Positions 21,121-30,662 of a DNA stretch of 38,226 bases are shown here, in pieces (the stretch's first letter is position 1; every line of letters begins with the position of its first letter). The notes under the pieces were generated by a model. It searched no databases. It saw only the letters and a list, made by a program, of their open reading frames with translations, and was not told where the DNA came from. Both the position numbers and the translations under genes were made by a program. This stretch comes from a virus. The stretch covers positions 1 to 38,226 of the IMG/VR virus record IMGVR_UViG_3300032893_000167; one strand, given 5' to 3'.

Positions 21121-22313
21121 TGGCGCGGCATTTTTCGGACTGGCTCACCGACTACGCGGAATATGCGAAGGACGACTTTTGTCCTGACAAGTTTCACTTC
21201 TGGACCGGCATCAGTGTGATTGCAACGGCCCTTGAGCGGAAGGTCTGGTCAGTGATCGACAACGTGACCTTTTATCCTAACCTTTATGTGTTGCTGATTG
21301 GCCGGCCCGGCGTCGGGAAGTCGAAGGCGACGAGCCTCGGTGTGGGTCTCCTCCGGAAGCTCGACGACATTAACTTCGTAGCTGCACACAACTCCGAGGC
21401 ATCGCTTGTGAAGCAGGCAGCCCGTTGGAAGAAGTTTTACGTTGGTACTCGTGAGTACACGCAGGCAGCAGCCTTCCTCTATGCGAGTGAGGCCAGCAAC
21501 ACCATTAAAGAGCTTGCGGGAGGCGGCGAGATTAAAGCCTGCCTTACGGACTTCTATGACTGCCATGATATCTGGAAGAAGGAGCTGGTAAAAGAGGCCA
21601 TCGTCATCAACAACGGCTGCTTCAATGTGCTGGCCTGCTCGACCTTCGCCTTCCTCAAGCAACTCGTACCTAAGAAGGAAGCCGATGGCGGTTTTGCGTC
21701 TCGGTTCATCTATGTAGCACAGCGGGAGTATTTCGCGAGGAAGCCTAAATGGCATCGCGTGGAAAAGTCTTATGACTTCCTGGGAAAGCTACTTGATGAC
21801 CTGCGCGACATTCATGCGATGAGCGGTCAGTTTTCGCCGACCGATGACCTCATCAGTGCATTTGAAAATTGGTTTCCGCAGCAGGACCTGGAAAGGCAGC
21901 TCATGCCGTCCGAGCGGCTGCAGGGCTTTCTGACTAGGAGGCACACCAATATCGTGAAGCTTGCGATGATTGTGTCGGCAAGTGAGTCGTCGTCGGGGAA
22001 GCTGACCCTGGCCCATTGGCAAAGGGCTACGCAGCTTTTCAATGAGCTTGAGCTAGACATACCATTCATCGTCGACCAAAGCGTGGATAAGGACAGCGAG
22101 CAGAGTATCAGCTACCACATCATGAAAACCATCGAGGACTTGGGCGGTGAATGTGGGAAGTCGGAGCTGCTTGCGACATTGCTCCGGAAAGGCGTACCTA
22201 CAAGCAAGATAGAAATACAACTAAATGGTCTTCAGAGAGCGAAGCTAATCGAAGTCAACGTCGCGGACGGCGGACGGTGTAAACTGCTTGCGAACCCGAA
22301 GGACTATCTCTGA
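21120..22313 (+). CDS. P-loop ATPase, DUF3987-like, probable replication helicase or loader
   Basis: The 397-aa product starts with a short helical region (F-S-D-W-L-x-D-Y-A). It has a Walker A loop G61-R-P-G-V-G-K67-S68 and a later D-C-H-D-I-W / acidic region that may be Walker B. A block with L-A-C-S-T-F and G-F-A-S-R-F near 170-195 could hold sensor and arginine-finger residues. The C-terminus (about 320-397) looks like a winged helix. This layout resembles DUF3987 phage proteins found with family A polymerases. No separate DnaB-like helicase or primase is visible, so it may fill the helicase role. Confidence 0.7.
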   Translation: MARHFSDWLTDYAEYAKDDFCPDKFHFWTGISVIATALERKVWSVIDNVTFYPNLYVLLIGRPGVGKSKATSLGVGLLRKLDDINFVAAHNSEASLVKQAARWKKFYVGTREYTQAAAFLYASEASNTIKELAGGGEIKACLTDFYDCHDIWKKELVKEAIVINNGCFNVLACSTFAFLKQLVPKKEADGGFASRFIYVAQREYFARKPKWHRVEKSYDFLGKLLDDLRDIHAMSGQFSPTDDLISAFENWFPQQDLERQLMPSERLQGFLTRRHTNIVKLAMIVSASESSSGKLTLAHWQRATQLFNELELDIPFIVDQSVDKDSEQSISYHIMKTIEDLGGECGKSELLATLLRKGVPTSKIEIQLNGLQRAKLIEVNVADGGRCKLLANPKDYL

Positions 22314-22445
22314 GTCATTTGCCGAGTCGATGATGAGGAAGAGGCCCTGTTTGCTGATAGCAGTCCAGATGCCGTGGATACGGAGTTGGTCTGCCGTTGG
22401 CAATTGATGAAAGGCATGTCTGGCTTCTGGCGTGCTGAAGTTCAC
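22245..22445 (-). CDS. Hypothetical protein, 66 aa, GTG start
   Basis: On the minus strand, a GTG at 22445 overlaps the stop of the ejection-type gene (GTGA). Its last 69 bases overlap the convergent ATPase gene. The product has a short beta-rich centre (G-L-F-L-I-I-D) and charged ends. It is the last gene of the minus-strand structural run. No family recognised, and no terminator is seen between the two converging runs. Confidence 0.5.
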   Translation of the reverse strand: MNFSTPEARHAFHQLPTADQLRIHGIWTAISKQGLFLIIDSANDSEIVLRVRKQFTPSAVRDVDFD

Positions 22446-23770
22446 GGGCCACCCTGAGGCTGAATCATGTCTTGGATAGTTTGGCCAACTGTGGCCGCCC
22501 CTCGTCCGAATGTTTGGCCAAGACCCGGACTAAGAACGCTGCCGAGCTTTCCTGCCGGTGACGCTCCGATGTCTAGGGCTTTTCGCAAAGCGAAGGGCGC
22601 AACACCCTCACCGCTGAGTTTTGGTTTCGCATTTCCGAGGGTGTCCATGGCTGAAAGGTTTCTCGCCTGGCCGACAAAATCTTGACCAGTTATTTCACTG
22701 AGCTTCCTCAGAGCCTCATAGTTGGTGGCACTGCCACCCCTTGCTCCGGGTGTGTATTTGCCGGCAGCGAGAAGACTTGATTCAGGCTTTCCCGCTTCAA
22801 GGAGGCTCCTGTTGATTGTGTCATCAATGTTGTGAAGGGCTGCGAGATTGTTGTTTGCCTCCTGAAGGCCCTTCGGAAGGGCTTCGTTAGTCAGGACACG
22901 AAACTTGGCAGCTGCATTTTGAGCTGCTCTTGCGACCTTATCGCTTTTGCCCTCATAGGCTGCCTGCGCCTGCTTTTGTAGCCACTGCTTTAGGTCGTGT
23001 GCGTCTGAAGCAAATATCTGACCATTTTCGTCAAACTTCTTCCTGACGGTGTCGATAAGCTGCTGGATGCTGTCTTTTTGTGCCGCTGCTTCCGGAAGGT
23101 CACTATCAATTGCTGATTTCGCGGAGTTGAGAGCGGACAAGACACCTTCAGGATTCACACGCTCAGTGCTGCCCTTGAGGGCTTGGCTGATTTGCGCGTT
23201 CATTTTGCCCGAGAAGTCATCGAGCCAACCCTTCATGGTATTTCGGACCTGCGTGGCTGCGGCTGCAATATTTCCGTTAGTGTCGTTTGTCAGCTTCATG
23301 ATTGCAGCGCCGGCTTCACGGTAGCGTGCGATCACGGAGGGTGGGACTAAGTGTTCTGCTGCAGCGCCGACACCCTTGGCGACACCTTTAAGAAGAGCGC
23401 CACCGGCACCCTGCATGACGGCGTCTTTGGCACCTTCTTCAGCGGCATCGGTCGCGATGTCGGCAGATGACTTCTTTCCGCCATAAAGCCAGTTGTTGAG
23501 GTAGTCTTTTGCTGCTGAGCCTGCAGCACCACCTGCGCCTGCTCCGACAGATTCTCCGCCTAAACCGCCCGTAGCAACACCGCCAACTACGGCACCGACA
23601 ACTGATCCCGCTGCCGGCATGGCATTGACAACCTTCTGCCCGAGTGTCGGTTCTGCGGGTGGCTTGATCGAGCCCGGATCAATATCCGTGTGTGAAATGG
23701 CGGCCGTTCCGTCTGGCAGATGAATAGACGTCGGATCTACTTCGATGTGAGCTACTACTTTTTCACCCAT
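22442..23770 (-). CDS. Probable internal virion / DNA-ejection protein, 442 aa
   Basis: ATG 23770 follows a GGAAGGG site; a TTG at 23785 is an alternative. After a 50-residue polar head there is a glycine/alanine zipper (about 50-90, with repeated G-G-V and G-A-G), typical of proteins that enter membranes during podovirus DNA ejection. The remainder is long helical, with coiled-coil segments around 150-300 rich in Ala, Lys and Gln. The C-terminal 60 residues are again Gly/Ala-rich. Its place at the end of the structural run, next to two similar genes, fits the internal core proteins of P22 or T7. No lytic domain was seen. Confidence 0.65.
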   Translation of the reverse strand: MGEKVVAHIEVDPTSIHLPDGTAAISHTDIDPGSIKPPAEPTLGQKVVNAMPAAGSVVGAVVGGVATGGLGGESVGAGAGGAAGSAAKDYLNNWLYGGKKSSADIATDAAEEGAKDAVMQGAGGALLKGVAKGVGAAAEHLVPPSVIARYREAGAAIMKLTNDTNGNIAAAATQVRNTMKGWLDDFSGKMNAQISQALKGSTERVNPEGVLSALNSAKSAIDSDLPEAAAQKDSIQQLIDTVRKKFDENGQIFASDAHDLKQWLQKQAQAAYEGKSDKVARAAQNAAAKFRVLTNEALPKGLQEANNNLAALHNIDDTINRSLLEAGKPESSLLAAGKYTPGARGGSATNYEALRKLSEITGQDFVGQARNLSAMDTLGNAKPKLSGEGVAPFALRKALDIGASPAGKLGSVLSPGLGQTFGRGAATVGQTIQDMIQPQGGP

Positions 23771-24897
23771 GCGCCGCCCTTCCAAATGACGTCTTGCCCG
23801 TCCTTAGTCTTGGCTATGGTGCCCTCAGGATAGCTAGGTGATGCTCCAGCATCGATTGTCTCGGTACTGCCTGCACCACCAGATGCTGCTCCTTCAGAAG
23901 GCACATTGGCATATGTCTTCTGATAGGCAGCGCGCTTCGTCCTGATCGTGTCTTGCACGCGGGGATTTGTGTTTGATCGGTAGTCATCGGCAACATTTTC
24001 GAATTGATCCAAGATTTGTTTCCGCGAATCTTTCCGCACATTTGTGATGTTGGCAAGGAGCTGGTCAATGAGGGCCTTGCCCTGCTTGGTCTTACGAAGG
24101 TCTTGCGTTGCGCCTACGTTTTGGAGGAGCGTGTTGAGTTCCTGCGCATAGGTGTCCGGAAGTTCCCGATTAACCTTGCCTTCGGTAGAATTTCCGCCAG
24201 GCGCAGTCGCGTTCATGTAGTCGTTGTAGGCAAGGTTGAGGTCCTTTGCTGTGACTGGACCGTTTGCCTTAAACAAGATCGATGACGACTTCTCAAGCGA
24301 GTTGAGGTTCTTCTTCGTATTCTTGATGATGTCGTCTTTTTCAAAGGCGGATCCGGCGGCTGCCGCGTTTTGGTTTTTCATTTCGTCAACACGACCCTGC
24401 ATGCCGGATGCTTTGGCCTGACCTGATTTGATGAGGGCCTGTTGCTGGTCAACCTTGTCGAGGAAGTCAGTGTACTTGTCGATGTCACCGCCGAAAGCAT
24501 CAAGGACATGAGCTGCCTGATCAGGGTTCTGGGCACCTCCTGCGCGGCCAAATTGGTCCATGGCCCAGGCAATTTTTTGCATGTCCTCAGGACTCTTTTT
24601 CATGATGTCGACAAGCTTAGGGTCGAAGCCAGGAGAAATGCGCTGCATAGCCTTGCCAAAGTTATCGAGCATGATGTTTTGTGCAGGGCCTAGGGTGCGG
24701 CTGATTTTGCCGACGTTTTGAATGACCCAATTTGCTTTGCTCATCTCGTGCTGTTGCTTGTCCATTTCGAGCTTTTCGCGAGCCTGCTGCGCATCTGTGC
24801 TGACTTGATAGGCCTTGAGTGCGTCGCCGACAGTGGACGAAAGCTGGTCCGTTGCGTTCTGTGCTCCGCCAATTACTTCTGATGCTAGTCCTGCCAT
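23755..24897 (-). CDS. Probable internal virion / DNA-ejection protein, 380 aa
   Basis: The start is a TAATG overlap with the gene before. The product is helical, Gln/Ala/Asp/Lys-rich, with a coiled coil at about 35-60 and 140-190. A flexible Ala/Gly/Ser stretch leads to a compact tail (P-E-G-T-I-A-K-T-K-D-G then W-K-G-G-A-W-V-K-K), a short beta hairpin often found at the ends of phage virion proteins. It is placed between two other ejection-type genes. No enzymatic motif visible. Confidence 0.65.
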   Translation of the reverse strand: MAGLASEVIGGAQNATDQLSSTVGDALKAYQVSTDAQQAREKLEMDKQQHEMSKANWVIQNVGKISRTLGPAQNIMLDNFGKAMQRISPGFDPKLVDIMKKSPEDMQKIAWAMDQFGRAGGAQNPDQAAHVLDAFGGDIDKYTDFLDKVDQQQALIKSGQAKASGMQGRVDEMKNQNAAAAGSAFEKDDIIKNTKKNLNSLEKSSSILFKANGPVTAKDLNLAYNDYMNATAPGGNSTEGKVNRELPDTYAQELNTLLQNVGATQDLRKTKQGKALIDQLLANITNVRKDSRKQILDQFENVADDYRSNTNPRVQDTIRTKRAAYQKTYANVPSEGAASGGAGSTETIDAGASPSYPEGTIAKTKDGQDVIWKGGAWVKK

Positions 24898-25190
24898 TAC
24901 TTCCTCCTGCCTAGTCGTTTGCGAAGTAGGTGGTGCTCAAATGAAGTGCTCGCTTCCTTGTCAAACTTCTTAAGGACCTCTGCGACTCCGGGGACGCTGC
25001 GGTAGTTTTTGCCGAAGCGTCTGCTCAGTGCTGAAACCAGCCGATGTCGGCCTAGTGGCGTGTATTCAAGGCGTGGCATATTTTCACCAAGGACATGGGG
25101 CAGATCATGCAACTCGAAGCCGTGCTGCTTGATTCGCTCACCGTGCTCGCCCATGAGTTCACCTAGGGTTGTGCCTTTTTTGTTAGGCAT
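24897..25190 (-). CDS. Hypothetical basic protein, 97 aa
   Basis: It overlaps the preceding gene's stop by eight bases and the following start by a TAATG. The protein is rich in Arg, Lys, His and Leu, with no membrane segment. It may be a small virion protein linking DNA and the internal core, but this is only inferred from position. No family recognised. Confidence 0.55.
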   Translation of the reverse strand: MPNKKGTTLGELMGEHGERIKQHGFELHDLPHVLGENMPRLEYTPLGRHRLVSALSRRFGKNYRSVPGVAEVLKKFDKEASTSFEHHLLRKRLGRRK

Positions 25191-26079
25191 TCATTGTCGG
25201 GGTACCCCCGCCTCCTGCGCTCAGTGGGTTTAGGTAGTTAGGGTCAATGGCTGACTGCATGGTGTTGCTGTATTGCCCTGTGCCTGTCATTGGTGTTGTC
25301 TGGCCGGGTGACCTGCCATAACGAGCAGCTGCGAAGCCCAGGCCCAACTTGCCGAGGTTCTGGAGACCTTGGCCTGCGATTTGCTGACCGGCGTACTGAC
25401 CGCCAGCTGCAGATACGGCAGCAGCTTCTGGACCAGCCATCGCGCCTAGGGATTGCTCGACGGTTTGTGCCTGCTCAAGTTTGTTCTTGTTTGTAGGATC
25501 CGCAGCACTCAGCTCGTTGAGAGTGCTGTTGGCACCGCCAGAGGCGCTGGCGAGGCCATTCATGCCGCTGAGGCTAAGACCGCTGAGCTGCTGGATGTAA
25601 GACTGGTTGGCATTCGTAACTGTGTTTTCCGTGTCGAGATCGAAGCGCTGAAGTTGTTGAAGACCTGCGGAAGAATTCGCTCCGACGCCTGACGAGTTAA
25701 GTTGGTCAACCAGCTGTTGGCGCTGTTGAGCGCGCTGGTCTTGGATATTTTTGACGGTGGGTGCTTGCTGTCCGTTGAGGAGCTGCGCGAGCTGTCCACC
25801 TGCAGAGACAAGTGCGGGCTCAAGGGACTGCGCGAGACTTTCCTGCCTTTGCACAGTAGCTTCTTGCGCCTGCAGTGCGGTTCCGTAAGAGGAAAGCATA
25901 CCTGGAGTCAGGGCACTGCTGACTAGGTCTTTTGCTTGGCCCGTCTGCTCCTTAACAAAATCCATCCAGCGCTGCGCGGCTGATTGCTGAGCACTTGCGG
26001 CTGAGGAGGCTGCATTTGCGTTAAGTAGTGTTCCGCCGACAAGACTTGCGCCACCAACACCAACTGCTACCCAACTCAT
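25183..26079 (-). CDS. Probable internal virion / ejection protein, 298 aa
   Basis: The N-terminus carries a glycine-rich hydrophobic segment (V-G-V-G-G-A-S-L-V-G-G at about 6-16) followed by Ala/Ser/Gln-rich helices, and the rest is low in aromatic residues with long Gln/Ala stretches. This matches the general look of podoviral ejection proteins, which insert into the host envelope at infection. It is coupled to the cupin gene upstream by an ATGA overlap and precedes two further ejection-type genes. Confidence 0.65.
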   Translation of the reverse strand: MSWVAVGVGGASLVGGTLLNANAASSAASAQQSAAQRWMDFVKEQTGQAKDLVSSALTPGMLSSYGTALQAQEATVQRQESLAQSLEPALVSAGGQLAQLLNGQQAPTVKNIQDQRAQQRQQLVDQLNSSGVGANSSAGLQQLQRFDLDTENTVTNANQSYIQQLSGLSLSGMNGLASASGGANSTLNELSAADPTNKNKLEQAQTVEQSLGAMAGPEAAAVSAAGGQYAGQQIAGQGLQNLGKLGLGFAAARYGRSPGQTTPMTGTGQYSNTMQSAIDPNYLNPLSAGGGGTPTMNA

Positions 26080-26525
26080 TTCGGTGCCCCCTCTGAAAGA
26101 ATTTTAGCACCCTCTTTGAGCTGATGCTGTGTCCAGGCCTGACTTTTGTCGATAAGTTGCTCTTCGAGTTTTGCGACATCGGTCTCCTCTGTCGCATGAA
26201 TGTTCACGAAGATGACGTCCTCTAGGGTGAGGGCGAGCTTCCTGCCCGGAGGTGCAACAAAGATCATCGGGGCCTTGATTTCGCGGATACTGCCATCTTC
26301 GGCAAGGAGGCGCATGCTGCCCTTCATGAGGAGGCAGGTGTGCGCGGTCTTGTGAGTGTGACCTAAGATGACGTGACCTGCGGGTGCATGCATTTCGCGA
26401 AAATAGAGGCCCGGTCCGAAGCCGTTGTAGCAAGGGTAATTGCCCTTCTCGGGCACCTTGAGGAGTTCCTCTTCGATTTGGTCGAGGCGCTTTTGCCTTG
26501 TTGGAAATGCTATGACTTCGCCCAT
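26076..26525 (-). CDS. Cupin-fold protein, 149 aa
   Basis: ATG 26525 overlaps the fibre gene's stop (TAATG). The core shows cupin motif 1 as G50-x5-H56-x-H58-x3-H62-x6-G69, where the usual Glu is His62, and a second motif with a His near residue 110. Three or four His residues could bind a metal. Cupins with this arrangement occur in phage structural modules, and their role is not established. Enzymatic activity or a fibre-assembly role is possible. It lies between the tail fibre and ejection-type genes. Confidence 0.75.
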   Translation of the reverse strand: MGEVIAFPTRQKRLDQIEEELLKVPEKGNYPCYNGFGPGLYFREMHAPAGHVILGHTHKTAHTCLLMKGSMRLLAEDGSIREIKAPMIFVAPPGRKLALTLEDVIFVNIHATEETDVAKLEEQLIDKSQAWTQHQLKEGAKILSEGAPK

Positions 26526-28993
26526 TAGCCCCACCAGCCTAGGATTGGCACGCTGAGTTGCATTTCAATGGCGAATTGCGTTTGTCCGAGGTGAAGCGGT
26601 CCGGATCCGCCAGTAGTCCCCACACCGCCAGAAGTACCTGCTCCAATGCCTCCTGCCACAAAATAAACCTGAGTACTGCTATACAAAAATGCAGTACAGG
26701 GGCACTCGTATTGTGTTGCATAGGCTACCGCTTCCTGCACAAAGCCACTGCCTATGCATGTACCGCCCTTGCCAATATCCAAAGAATTATCAGGTGCCGT
26801 TGTCGGAAGGGTGGCCTTACTGACATCAGCCGTAAAGGAGTTTGGCAATGTCATAACAAGCAAACCCGTTCCAGCTGTGCCAGCAGCAGTTTGCGCATAA
26901 GTTAGGAGGATGAGGGCTTGGTCTCCGACGCGGCGAAATTTAACGGAATCAACAGCAACCGTACCCTTAGCTCCGGCAGTTCCCGTCATGGTAAGAATTG
27001 AGGTCCCTGCTAGTATCAAGTTACCTGGAATGTAGTGGCTTTGGATGAGCACCTGTTGCCCGTCACTGAAGAAGGTCCACATTTCGTTCTGCGTATTCAT
27101 AGTGACGGAGAAGTTATTCTGGATTCCCTGAGCTGTACTTCCCCCAGGTGAGAGCGCAAAGACAACGGAGGTCGTGTTATTCGTCCAGATGGGCGCCTGA
27201 CTGAGGGTGGCCGAAGATCCCGAGGTCCAGACAACGGTCGTGCCAGGCTGAATTCCCTGACCTGATATCATGTAGGTAACTCCGGCGCTCAGTCCAGTTG
27301 TCGCGGCAAGGGAACTGATTGTCGTGCTCCCTTGTGAAAGGTTCCCTGTGGTCGAGAGGACCGATGTCCCGAAGGCTTGAATTGTTACTGCGTTTGTCGT
27401 GCCGTCCGTCTTAACGAAGCTAATTGAATTTCCGCGCCACTGCTGCGGCGGAGGAAGGACCTGCGTAAAGGCAGATGAGGTCGCGTTGCATTCGATGAGC
27501 TTCTGCGTGAATTGGATGTTGTAGGGTAACGGATAGCTTGCAGCTGCACCTGTAATGAGCGAGATGGGTGAGCTATTGTCGTTGCGGAATAACGACTCAA
27601 CTTCGTAGGCCGGTGAGGTGACGTTGATTTGTGAGCTTGCGTTGTAAAATGCCCAGCCCAGGCAGCGCCACGGATTGGATGGGTGGTAAAAGCCCTGGAG
27701 GTCGCCACGTCTGTCGAACGGGGCAATGGGACTAACCCAGGTGTTTCCAGGTGAAGGTCCTGCGCTAACGTAAAAATAAATCATGGTACTTGCGCTCAGG
27801 GATTGGCCACTTTCAACGCTGCTGCTCGTGGACCAAACGGGCATCGACTCACCGAACTGTAGAGTTGTACCGTAAACACTGATCTGGCCGCCTGGGTATT
27901 TTGCACGGACAGTGCTTGTGCTTTCTGGGAAGAGTTCGATGGTGTTGAGGTTGCTGTAGGTTTCAAAGAAGTCGAAGCTTCGCGCACCGACAGTGACGCC
28001 TGCGGAAGTAGTGATGCAGAGGCCGATAAGGGTGGCATTCGCCGCAACCCAGGCGGTGCCGTTGTACATTTGCCAGAGCTGCAAATTGAAGTCGTACCAC
28101 ATGTCGCCTGATGCTGGAGAGTTCGGGGCTGTGCTCGAGTAGGTGGGATTTGTGTAGACAGCCTGAATGCCGCCGCCCGTGTTTGCGTAAATCCAAGCGA
28201 GCTTTTCAAGTGTCCAGGTACCGCCGTTACTGGTTGTCTGGCGTCCCATGAGTGAGGATGAGCTGTTGTAAAAGTAGCCCCGGAAGGCCTGTGTGAGTGA
28301 GGTGCTGCTTTCGACACGGCAGAGGACATACTCAGCAGTTCCGTTGTCGGTCTTGAAGGCGGCGAGCTGACTCGTAAGTGCAGATACGGAACTTCCCATC
28401 GTAGCTACTGTGATAGTGCTGCCATTTTCACCTACGAGGGCACTGTTGCCGGAAGCGAGTGTTGGGTCGTTCATGACCAAGGTGTTGTTGGTGTTTGGCG
28501 CTGAGCTTAGTCCTGTGAGTGTGACGTTTGTGCTGATGGTGTAGGTGTTGCCGCCGATTCGGTAAACGAAAGGAGTGCTTGCACCTTGCAGGGTCACTGA
28601 ATTTGTGCTGCCGGAGGGGACAAGGAAGACTGGCTGACCATTTGTGCTGACGAGGCCCGAGCTGATGCTGTTTGCCTGGATGTTTGCGCCGAGGGCGGAG
28701 TTAAGGGCCGCAAGGGAAACGGACGGCGGCACGTACCAGTAAGAGTTTCCTGTAATTTGCGCAATGACATAGCGAAGTCGCTCAATCTCGCCCGACAGGG
28801 AGGCTGCGAGTGACTCGCTTCCGATGGTTCCAGGATTGGTCTGGACTTGCATCTGCGCAACGTTAGCGGAGTAGCCTTGCATTTCCTGCGGGATGAAATT
28901 CGTGATGATGTTGTTGAATTCGTTGTTGAGGGCAGTCGCAGTAAGAACTTGCGTAGGACCCCAAACCGTTAGACGACTAAAAAGACCACCCAC
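26525..28993 (-). CDS. Tail fibre / receptor-binding protein, 822 aa
   Basis: The GTG at 28993 follows GGAAGGGG and avoids overlap with the upstream stop; an ORF start at 29038 would add 15 residues. The first 100 residues (W-G-P-T-x-V-L-T-A-T-A-L-N then I-I-T-N-F) match the particle-attachment end of podoviral fibres, followed by a short helix. The rest is Ser/Thr/Gly/Asn-rich beta structure in repeated short strands, as in trimeric fibre shafts. The C-terminal 100 residues, with two adjacent Cys and Gly-rich stretches, are the likely receptor-binding tip. No depolymerase motif was recognised. Confidence 0.8.
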   Translation of the reverse strand: MGGLFSRLTVWGPTQVLTATALNNEFNNIITNFIPQEMQGYSANVAQMQVQTNPGTIGSESLAASLSGEIERLRYVIAQITGNSYWYVPPSVSLAALNSALGANIQANSISSGLVSTNGQPVFLVPSGSTNSVTLQGASTPFVYRIGGNTYTISTNVTLTGLSSAPNTNNTLVMNDPTLASGNSALVGENGSTITVATMGSSVSALTSQLAAFKTDNGTAEYVLCRVESSTSLTQAFRGYFYNSSSSLMGRQTTSNGGTWTLEKLAWIYANTGGGIQAVYTNPTYSSTAPNSPASGDMWYDFNLQLWQMYNGTAWVAANATLIGLCITTSAGVTVGARSFDFFETYSNLNTIELFPESTSTVRAKYPGGQISVYGTTLQFGESMPVWSTSSSVESGQSLSASTMIYFYVSAGPSPGNTWVSPIAPFDRRGDLQGFYHPSNPWRCLGWAFYNASSQINVTSPAYEVESLFRNDNSSPISLITGAAASYPLPYNIQFTQKLIECNATSSAFTQVLPPPQQWRGNSISFVKTDGTTNAVTIQAFGTSVLSTTGNLSQGSTTISSLAATTGLSAGVTYMISGQGIQPGTTVVWTSGSSATLSQAPIWTNNTTSVVFALSPGGSTAQGIQNNFSVTMNTQNEMWTFFSDGQQVLIQSHYIPGNLILAGTSILTMTGTAGAKGTVAVDSVKFRRVGDQALILLTYAQTAAGTAGTGLLVMTLPNSFTADVSKATLPTTAPDNSLDIGKGGTCIGSGFVQEAVAYATQYECPCTAFLYSSTQVYFVAGGIGAGTSGGVGTTGGSGPLHLGQTQFAIEMQLSVPILGWWG

Positions 28994-29006
28994 AGTTTCC
29001 CCTTCC

Positions 29007-30659
29007 TTAGGGCGCTGCGATGCGCGTTTGGTCCTCACTGAGCGGGCGAAAGCCTATTCCTAGCTTACTGACCCTAAAACTCTCGTAGGCGTTGCTGTTG
29101 TAGCAGCGAAGGCTGATGCGACGACCCGTGCCGTGAATGGGCACAATGATTGTCTGCTCCTCCTCGACGCCAAGGATACTCGTCCCTAGTGTAAACGAGC
29201 CTAGGTAGTTTGTGTCAATTGTCATGGCCGCCGTGACGGTTTCGCTGAATTTACCGTCAATCCAGACGTCGACATTGAGGCTGTTGTTGCCGAAGGGTGT
29301 GAAGGTGACGGCGAGATGATCAAACTGCTTTTGCTTTTCGCTGAGTTCTTGATTGTACACTGCGTCAAGCCAACGAAAGTCCAGGTACGGCGTTTTGAAT
29401 TCAGCCGTGTAGCCGGTTGTGGTGCTTGAGGTCAGAATTGCGCAAGTGGGCCAGTCGGCGAAGTAGAGATAGCCGTTTGTGCCGCCGTACATGGGGCGGG
29501 GAATGCCGTTGATGTCGCGCCTGAGGCCGATGCAGTCTGCCTGATAGTGGGACCAAAGTCCGAATTTTGGCGCTTGGTCACGGCTTACGTCATAGACGAT
29601 CATGACGTCGTTGTTTGGTAGCATGCCTGAACGCGCCGTGAAGAAGGCCTGCCCCTTGTCGGGGTAAAAGACGGATTGCATGAAAGGGGCTGACTGAATG
29701 GGGCTCGTGTAGGTGCGGAAGAACTGGCTTACGAGCTGTTGTTTGAAGACGTCGCCCTGGGAGTAGTTTCCGTAATTGAGTGTGGCTTTGAGACTCGTAA
29801 CGTTGCCGGGTGCGGAGGCGAGGAGCATGTCGTCGATGACCTGGGCGTTGCAGCGGGCATTCGCCATGCTCATGCCGTCGCCTAATTTCTTAAAGTACCA
29901 ATTAGTCGTACTCGTATCGGTGTCGATGAGTTGGTAGAGGAAGTCGCCCTGCTTGAAGACGAGGAGTGAGCCTTTGTAGACAAAGGCCCCGATGATGTCG
30001 CCGCCCTCACCCGCACCGACGGTGATGTTGAGAGTGCTGCCGCCTGTTTGGAAGTCTTCGTGGTTGGTCGTATTGCTGCCGTAGGCGTTGCTGCGCATGA
30101 AGACCCAAAGCCGGCTTCGGTGGATGAGGCCAAATTTTGGGAAATAGCTGCTGTAATTGGTCGTCGGTGTGGGGTTTGGCCAGTCAGTGGCCGGGAGTTG
30201 AATTGCTGACGGGACGTTGTTGTCGCCCCTGACCACTTGGATTTGCTTCACACCATTTGTGAAAAAGAAGGCCTTCTTCGGGTTGTTGATGACACTTGCA
30301 GTTTCGGCACCGCCGATGACAAACATGCTGCGGTTGTCGATTGTGCCGAGACCAGTGAGGATGGGCGTGTTGTTGAGAAATGTGCGGTCGCCATAGTCCT
30401 TCCAAATTTTTCCGTCGGCAGTTGCAACGAGAGTGCGCTGAGTGATGCCATCGAGCCAGAAGTCGGTACAGGCGATGAGTCCGCCCGTGAATGCGTTGTT
30501 GTTGTAGGAGTAGGCACCGGGAGCCTTTTCGACGTAGCCATTTGTGAAGGTGACGGAGTTTGCCTTGATGAGAGCTTCGTGTGGGATTTCGCTGCTCGGA
30601 AGATCCGTCTGCACGCCCATTTGTCCGACGGGGATTTCGCCCCAAAAGCCCTTGTACAT
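29007..30659 (-). CDS. P22 gp10-like tail stabilisation (beta-propeller) protein, 550 aa
   Basis: The product is all-beta with many Gly, Asn, Tyr and aromatic residues. Repeating blade-like stretches include V-A-T-A-D-G-K-I-W, Y-K-G-S-L-L-V-F and G-T-N-G-Y-L-Y-F-A-D-W. This resembles the needle-proximal tail protein of P22-type podoviruses (gp10-like), which closes the connector channel. It lies directly after the tail adaptor gene and before the fibre, the usual order. No metal site was seen. Confidence 0.65.
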   Translation of the reverse strand: MYKGFWGEIPVGQMGVQTDLPSSEIPHEALIKANSVTFTNGYVEKAPGAYSYNNNAFTGGLIACTDFWLDGITQRTLVATADGKIWKDYGDRTFLNNTPILTGLGTIDNRSMFVIGGAETASVINNPKKAFFFTNGVKQIQVVRGDNNVPSAIQLPATDWPNPTPTTNYSSYFPKFGLIHRSRLWVFMRSNAYGSNTTNHEDFQTGGSTLNITVGAGEGGDIIGAFVYKGSLLVFKQGDFLYQLIDTDTSTTNWYFKKLGDGMSMANARCNAQVIDDMLLASAPGNVTSLKATLNYGNYSQGDVFKQQLVSQFFRTYTSPIQSAPFMQSVFYPDKGQAFFTARSGMLPNNDVMIVYDVSRDQAPKFGLWSHYQADCIGLRRDINGIPRPMYGGTNGYLYFADWPTCAILTSSTTTGYTAEFKTPYLDFRWLDAVYNQELSEKQKQFDHLAVTFTPFGNNSLNVDVWIDGKFSETVTAAMTIDTNYLGSFTLGTSILGVEEEQTIIVPIHGTGRRISLRCYNSNAYESFRVSKLGIGFRPLSEDQTRIAAP

Positions 30660-30662
30660 GAG

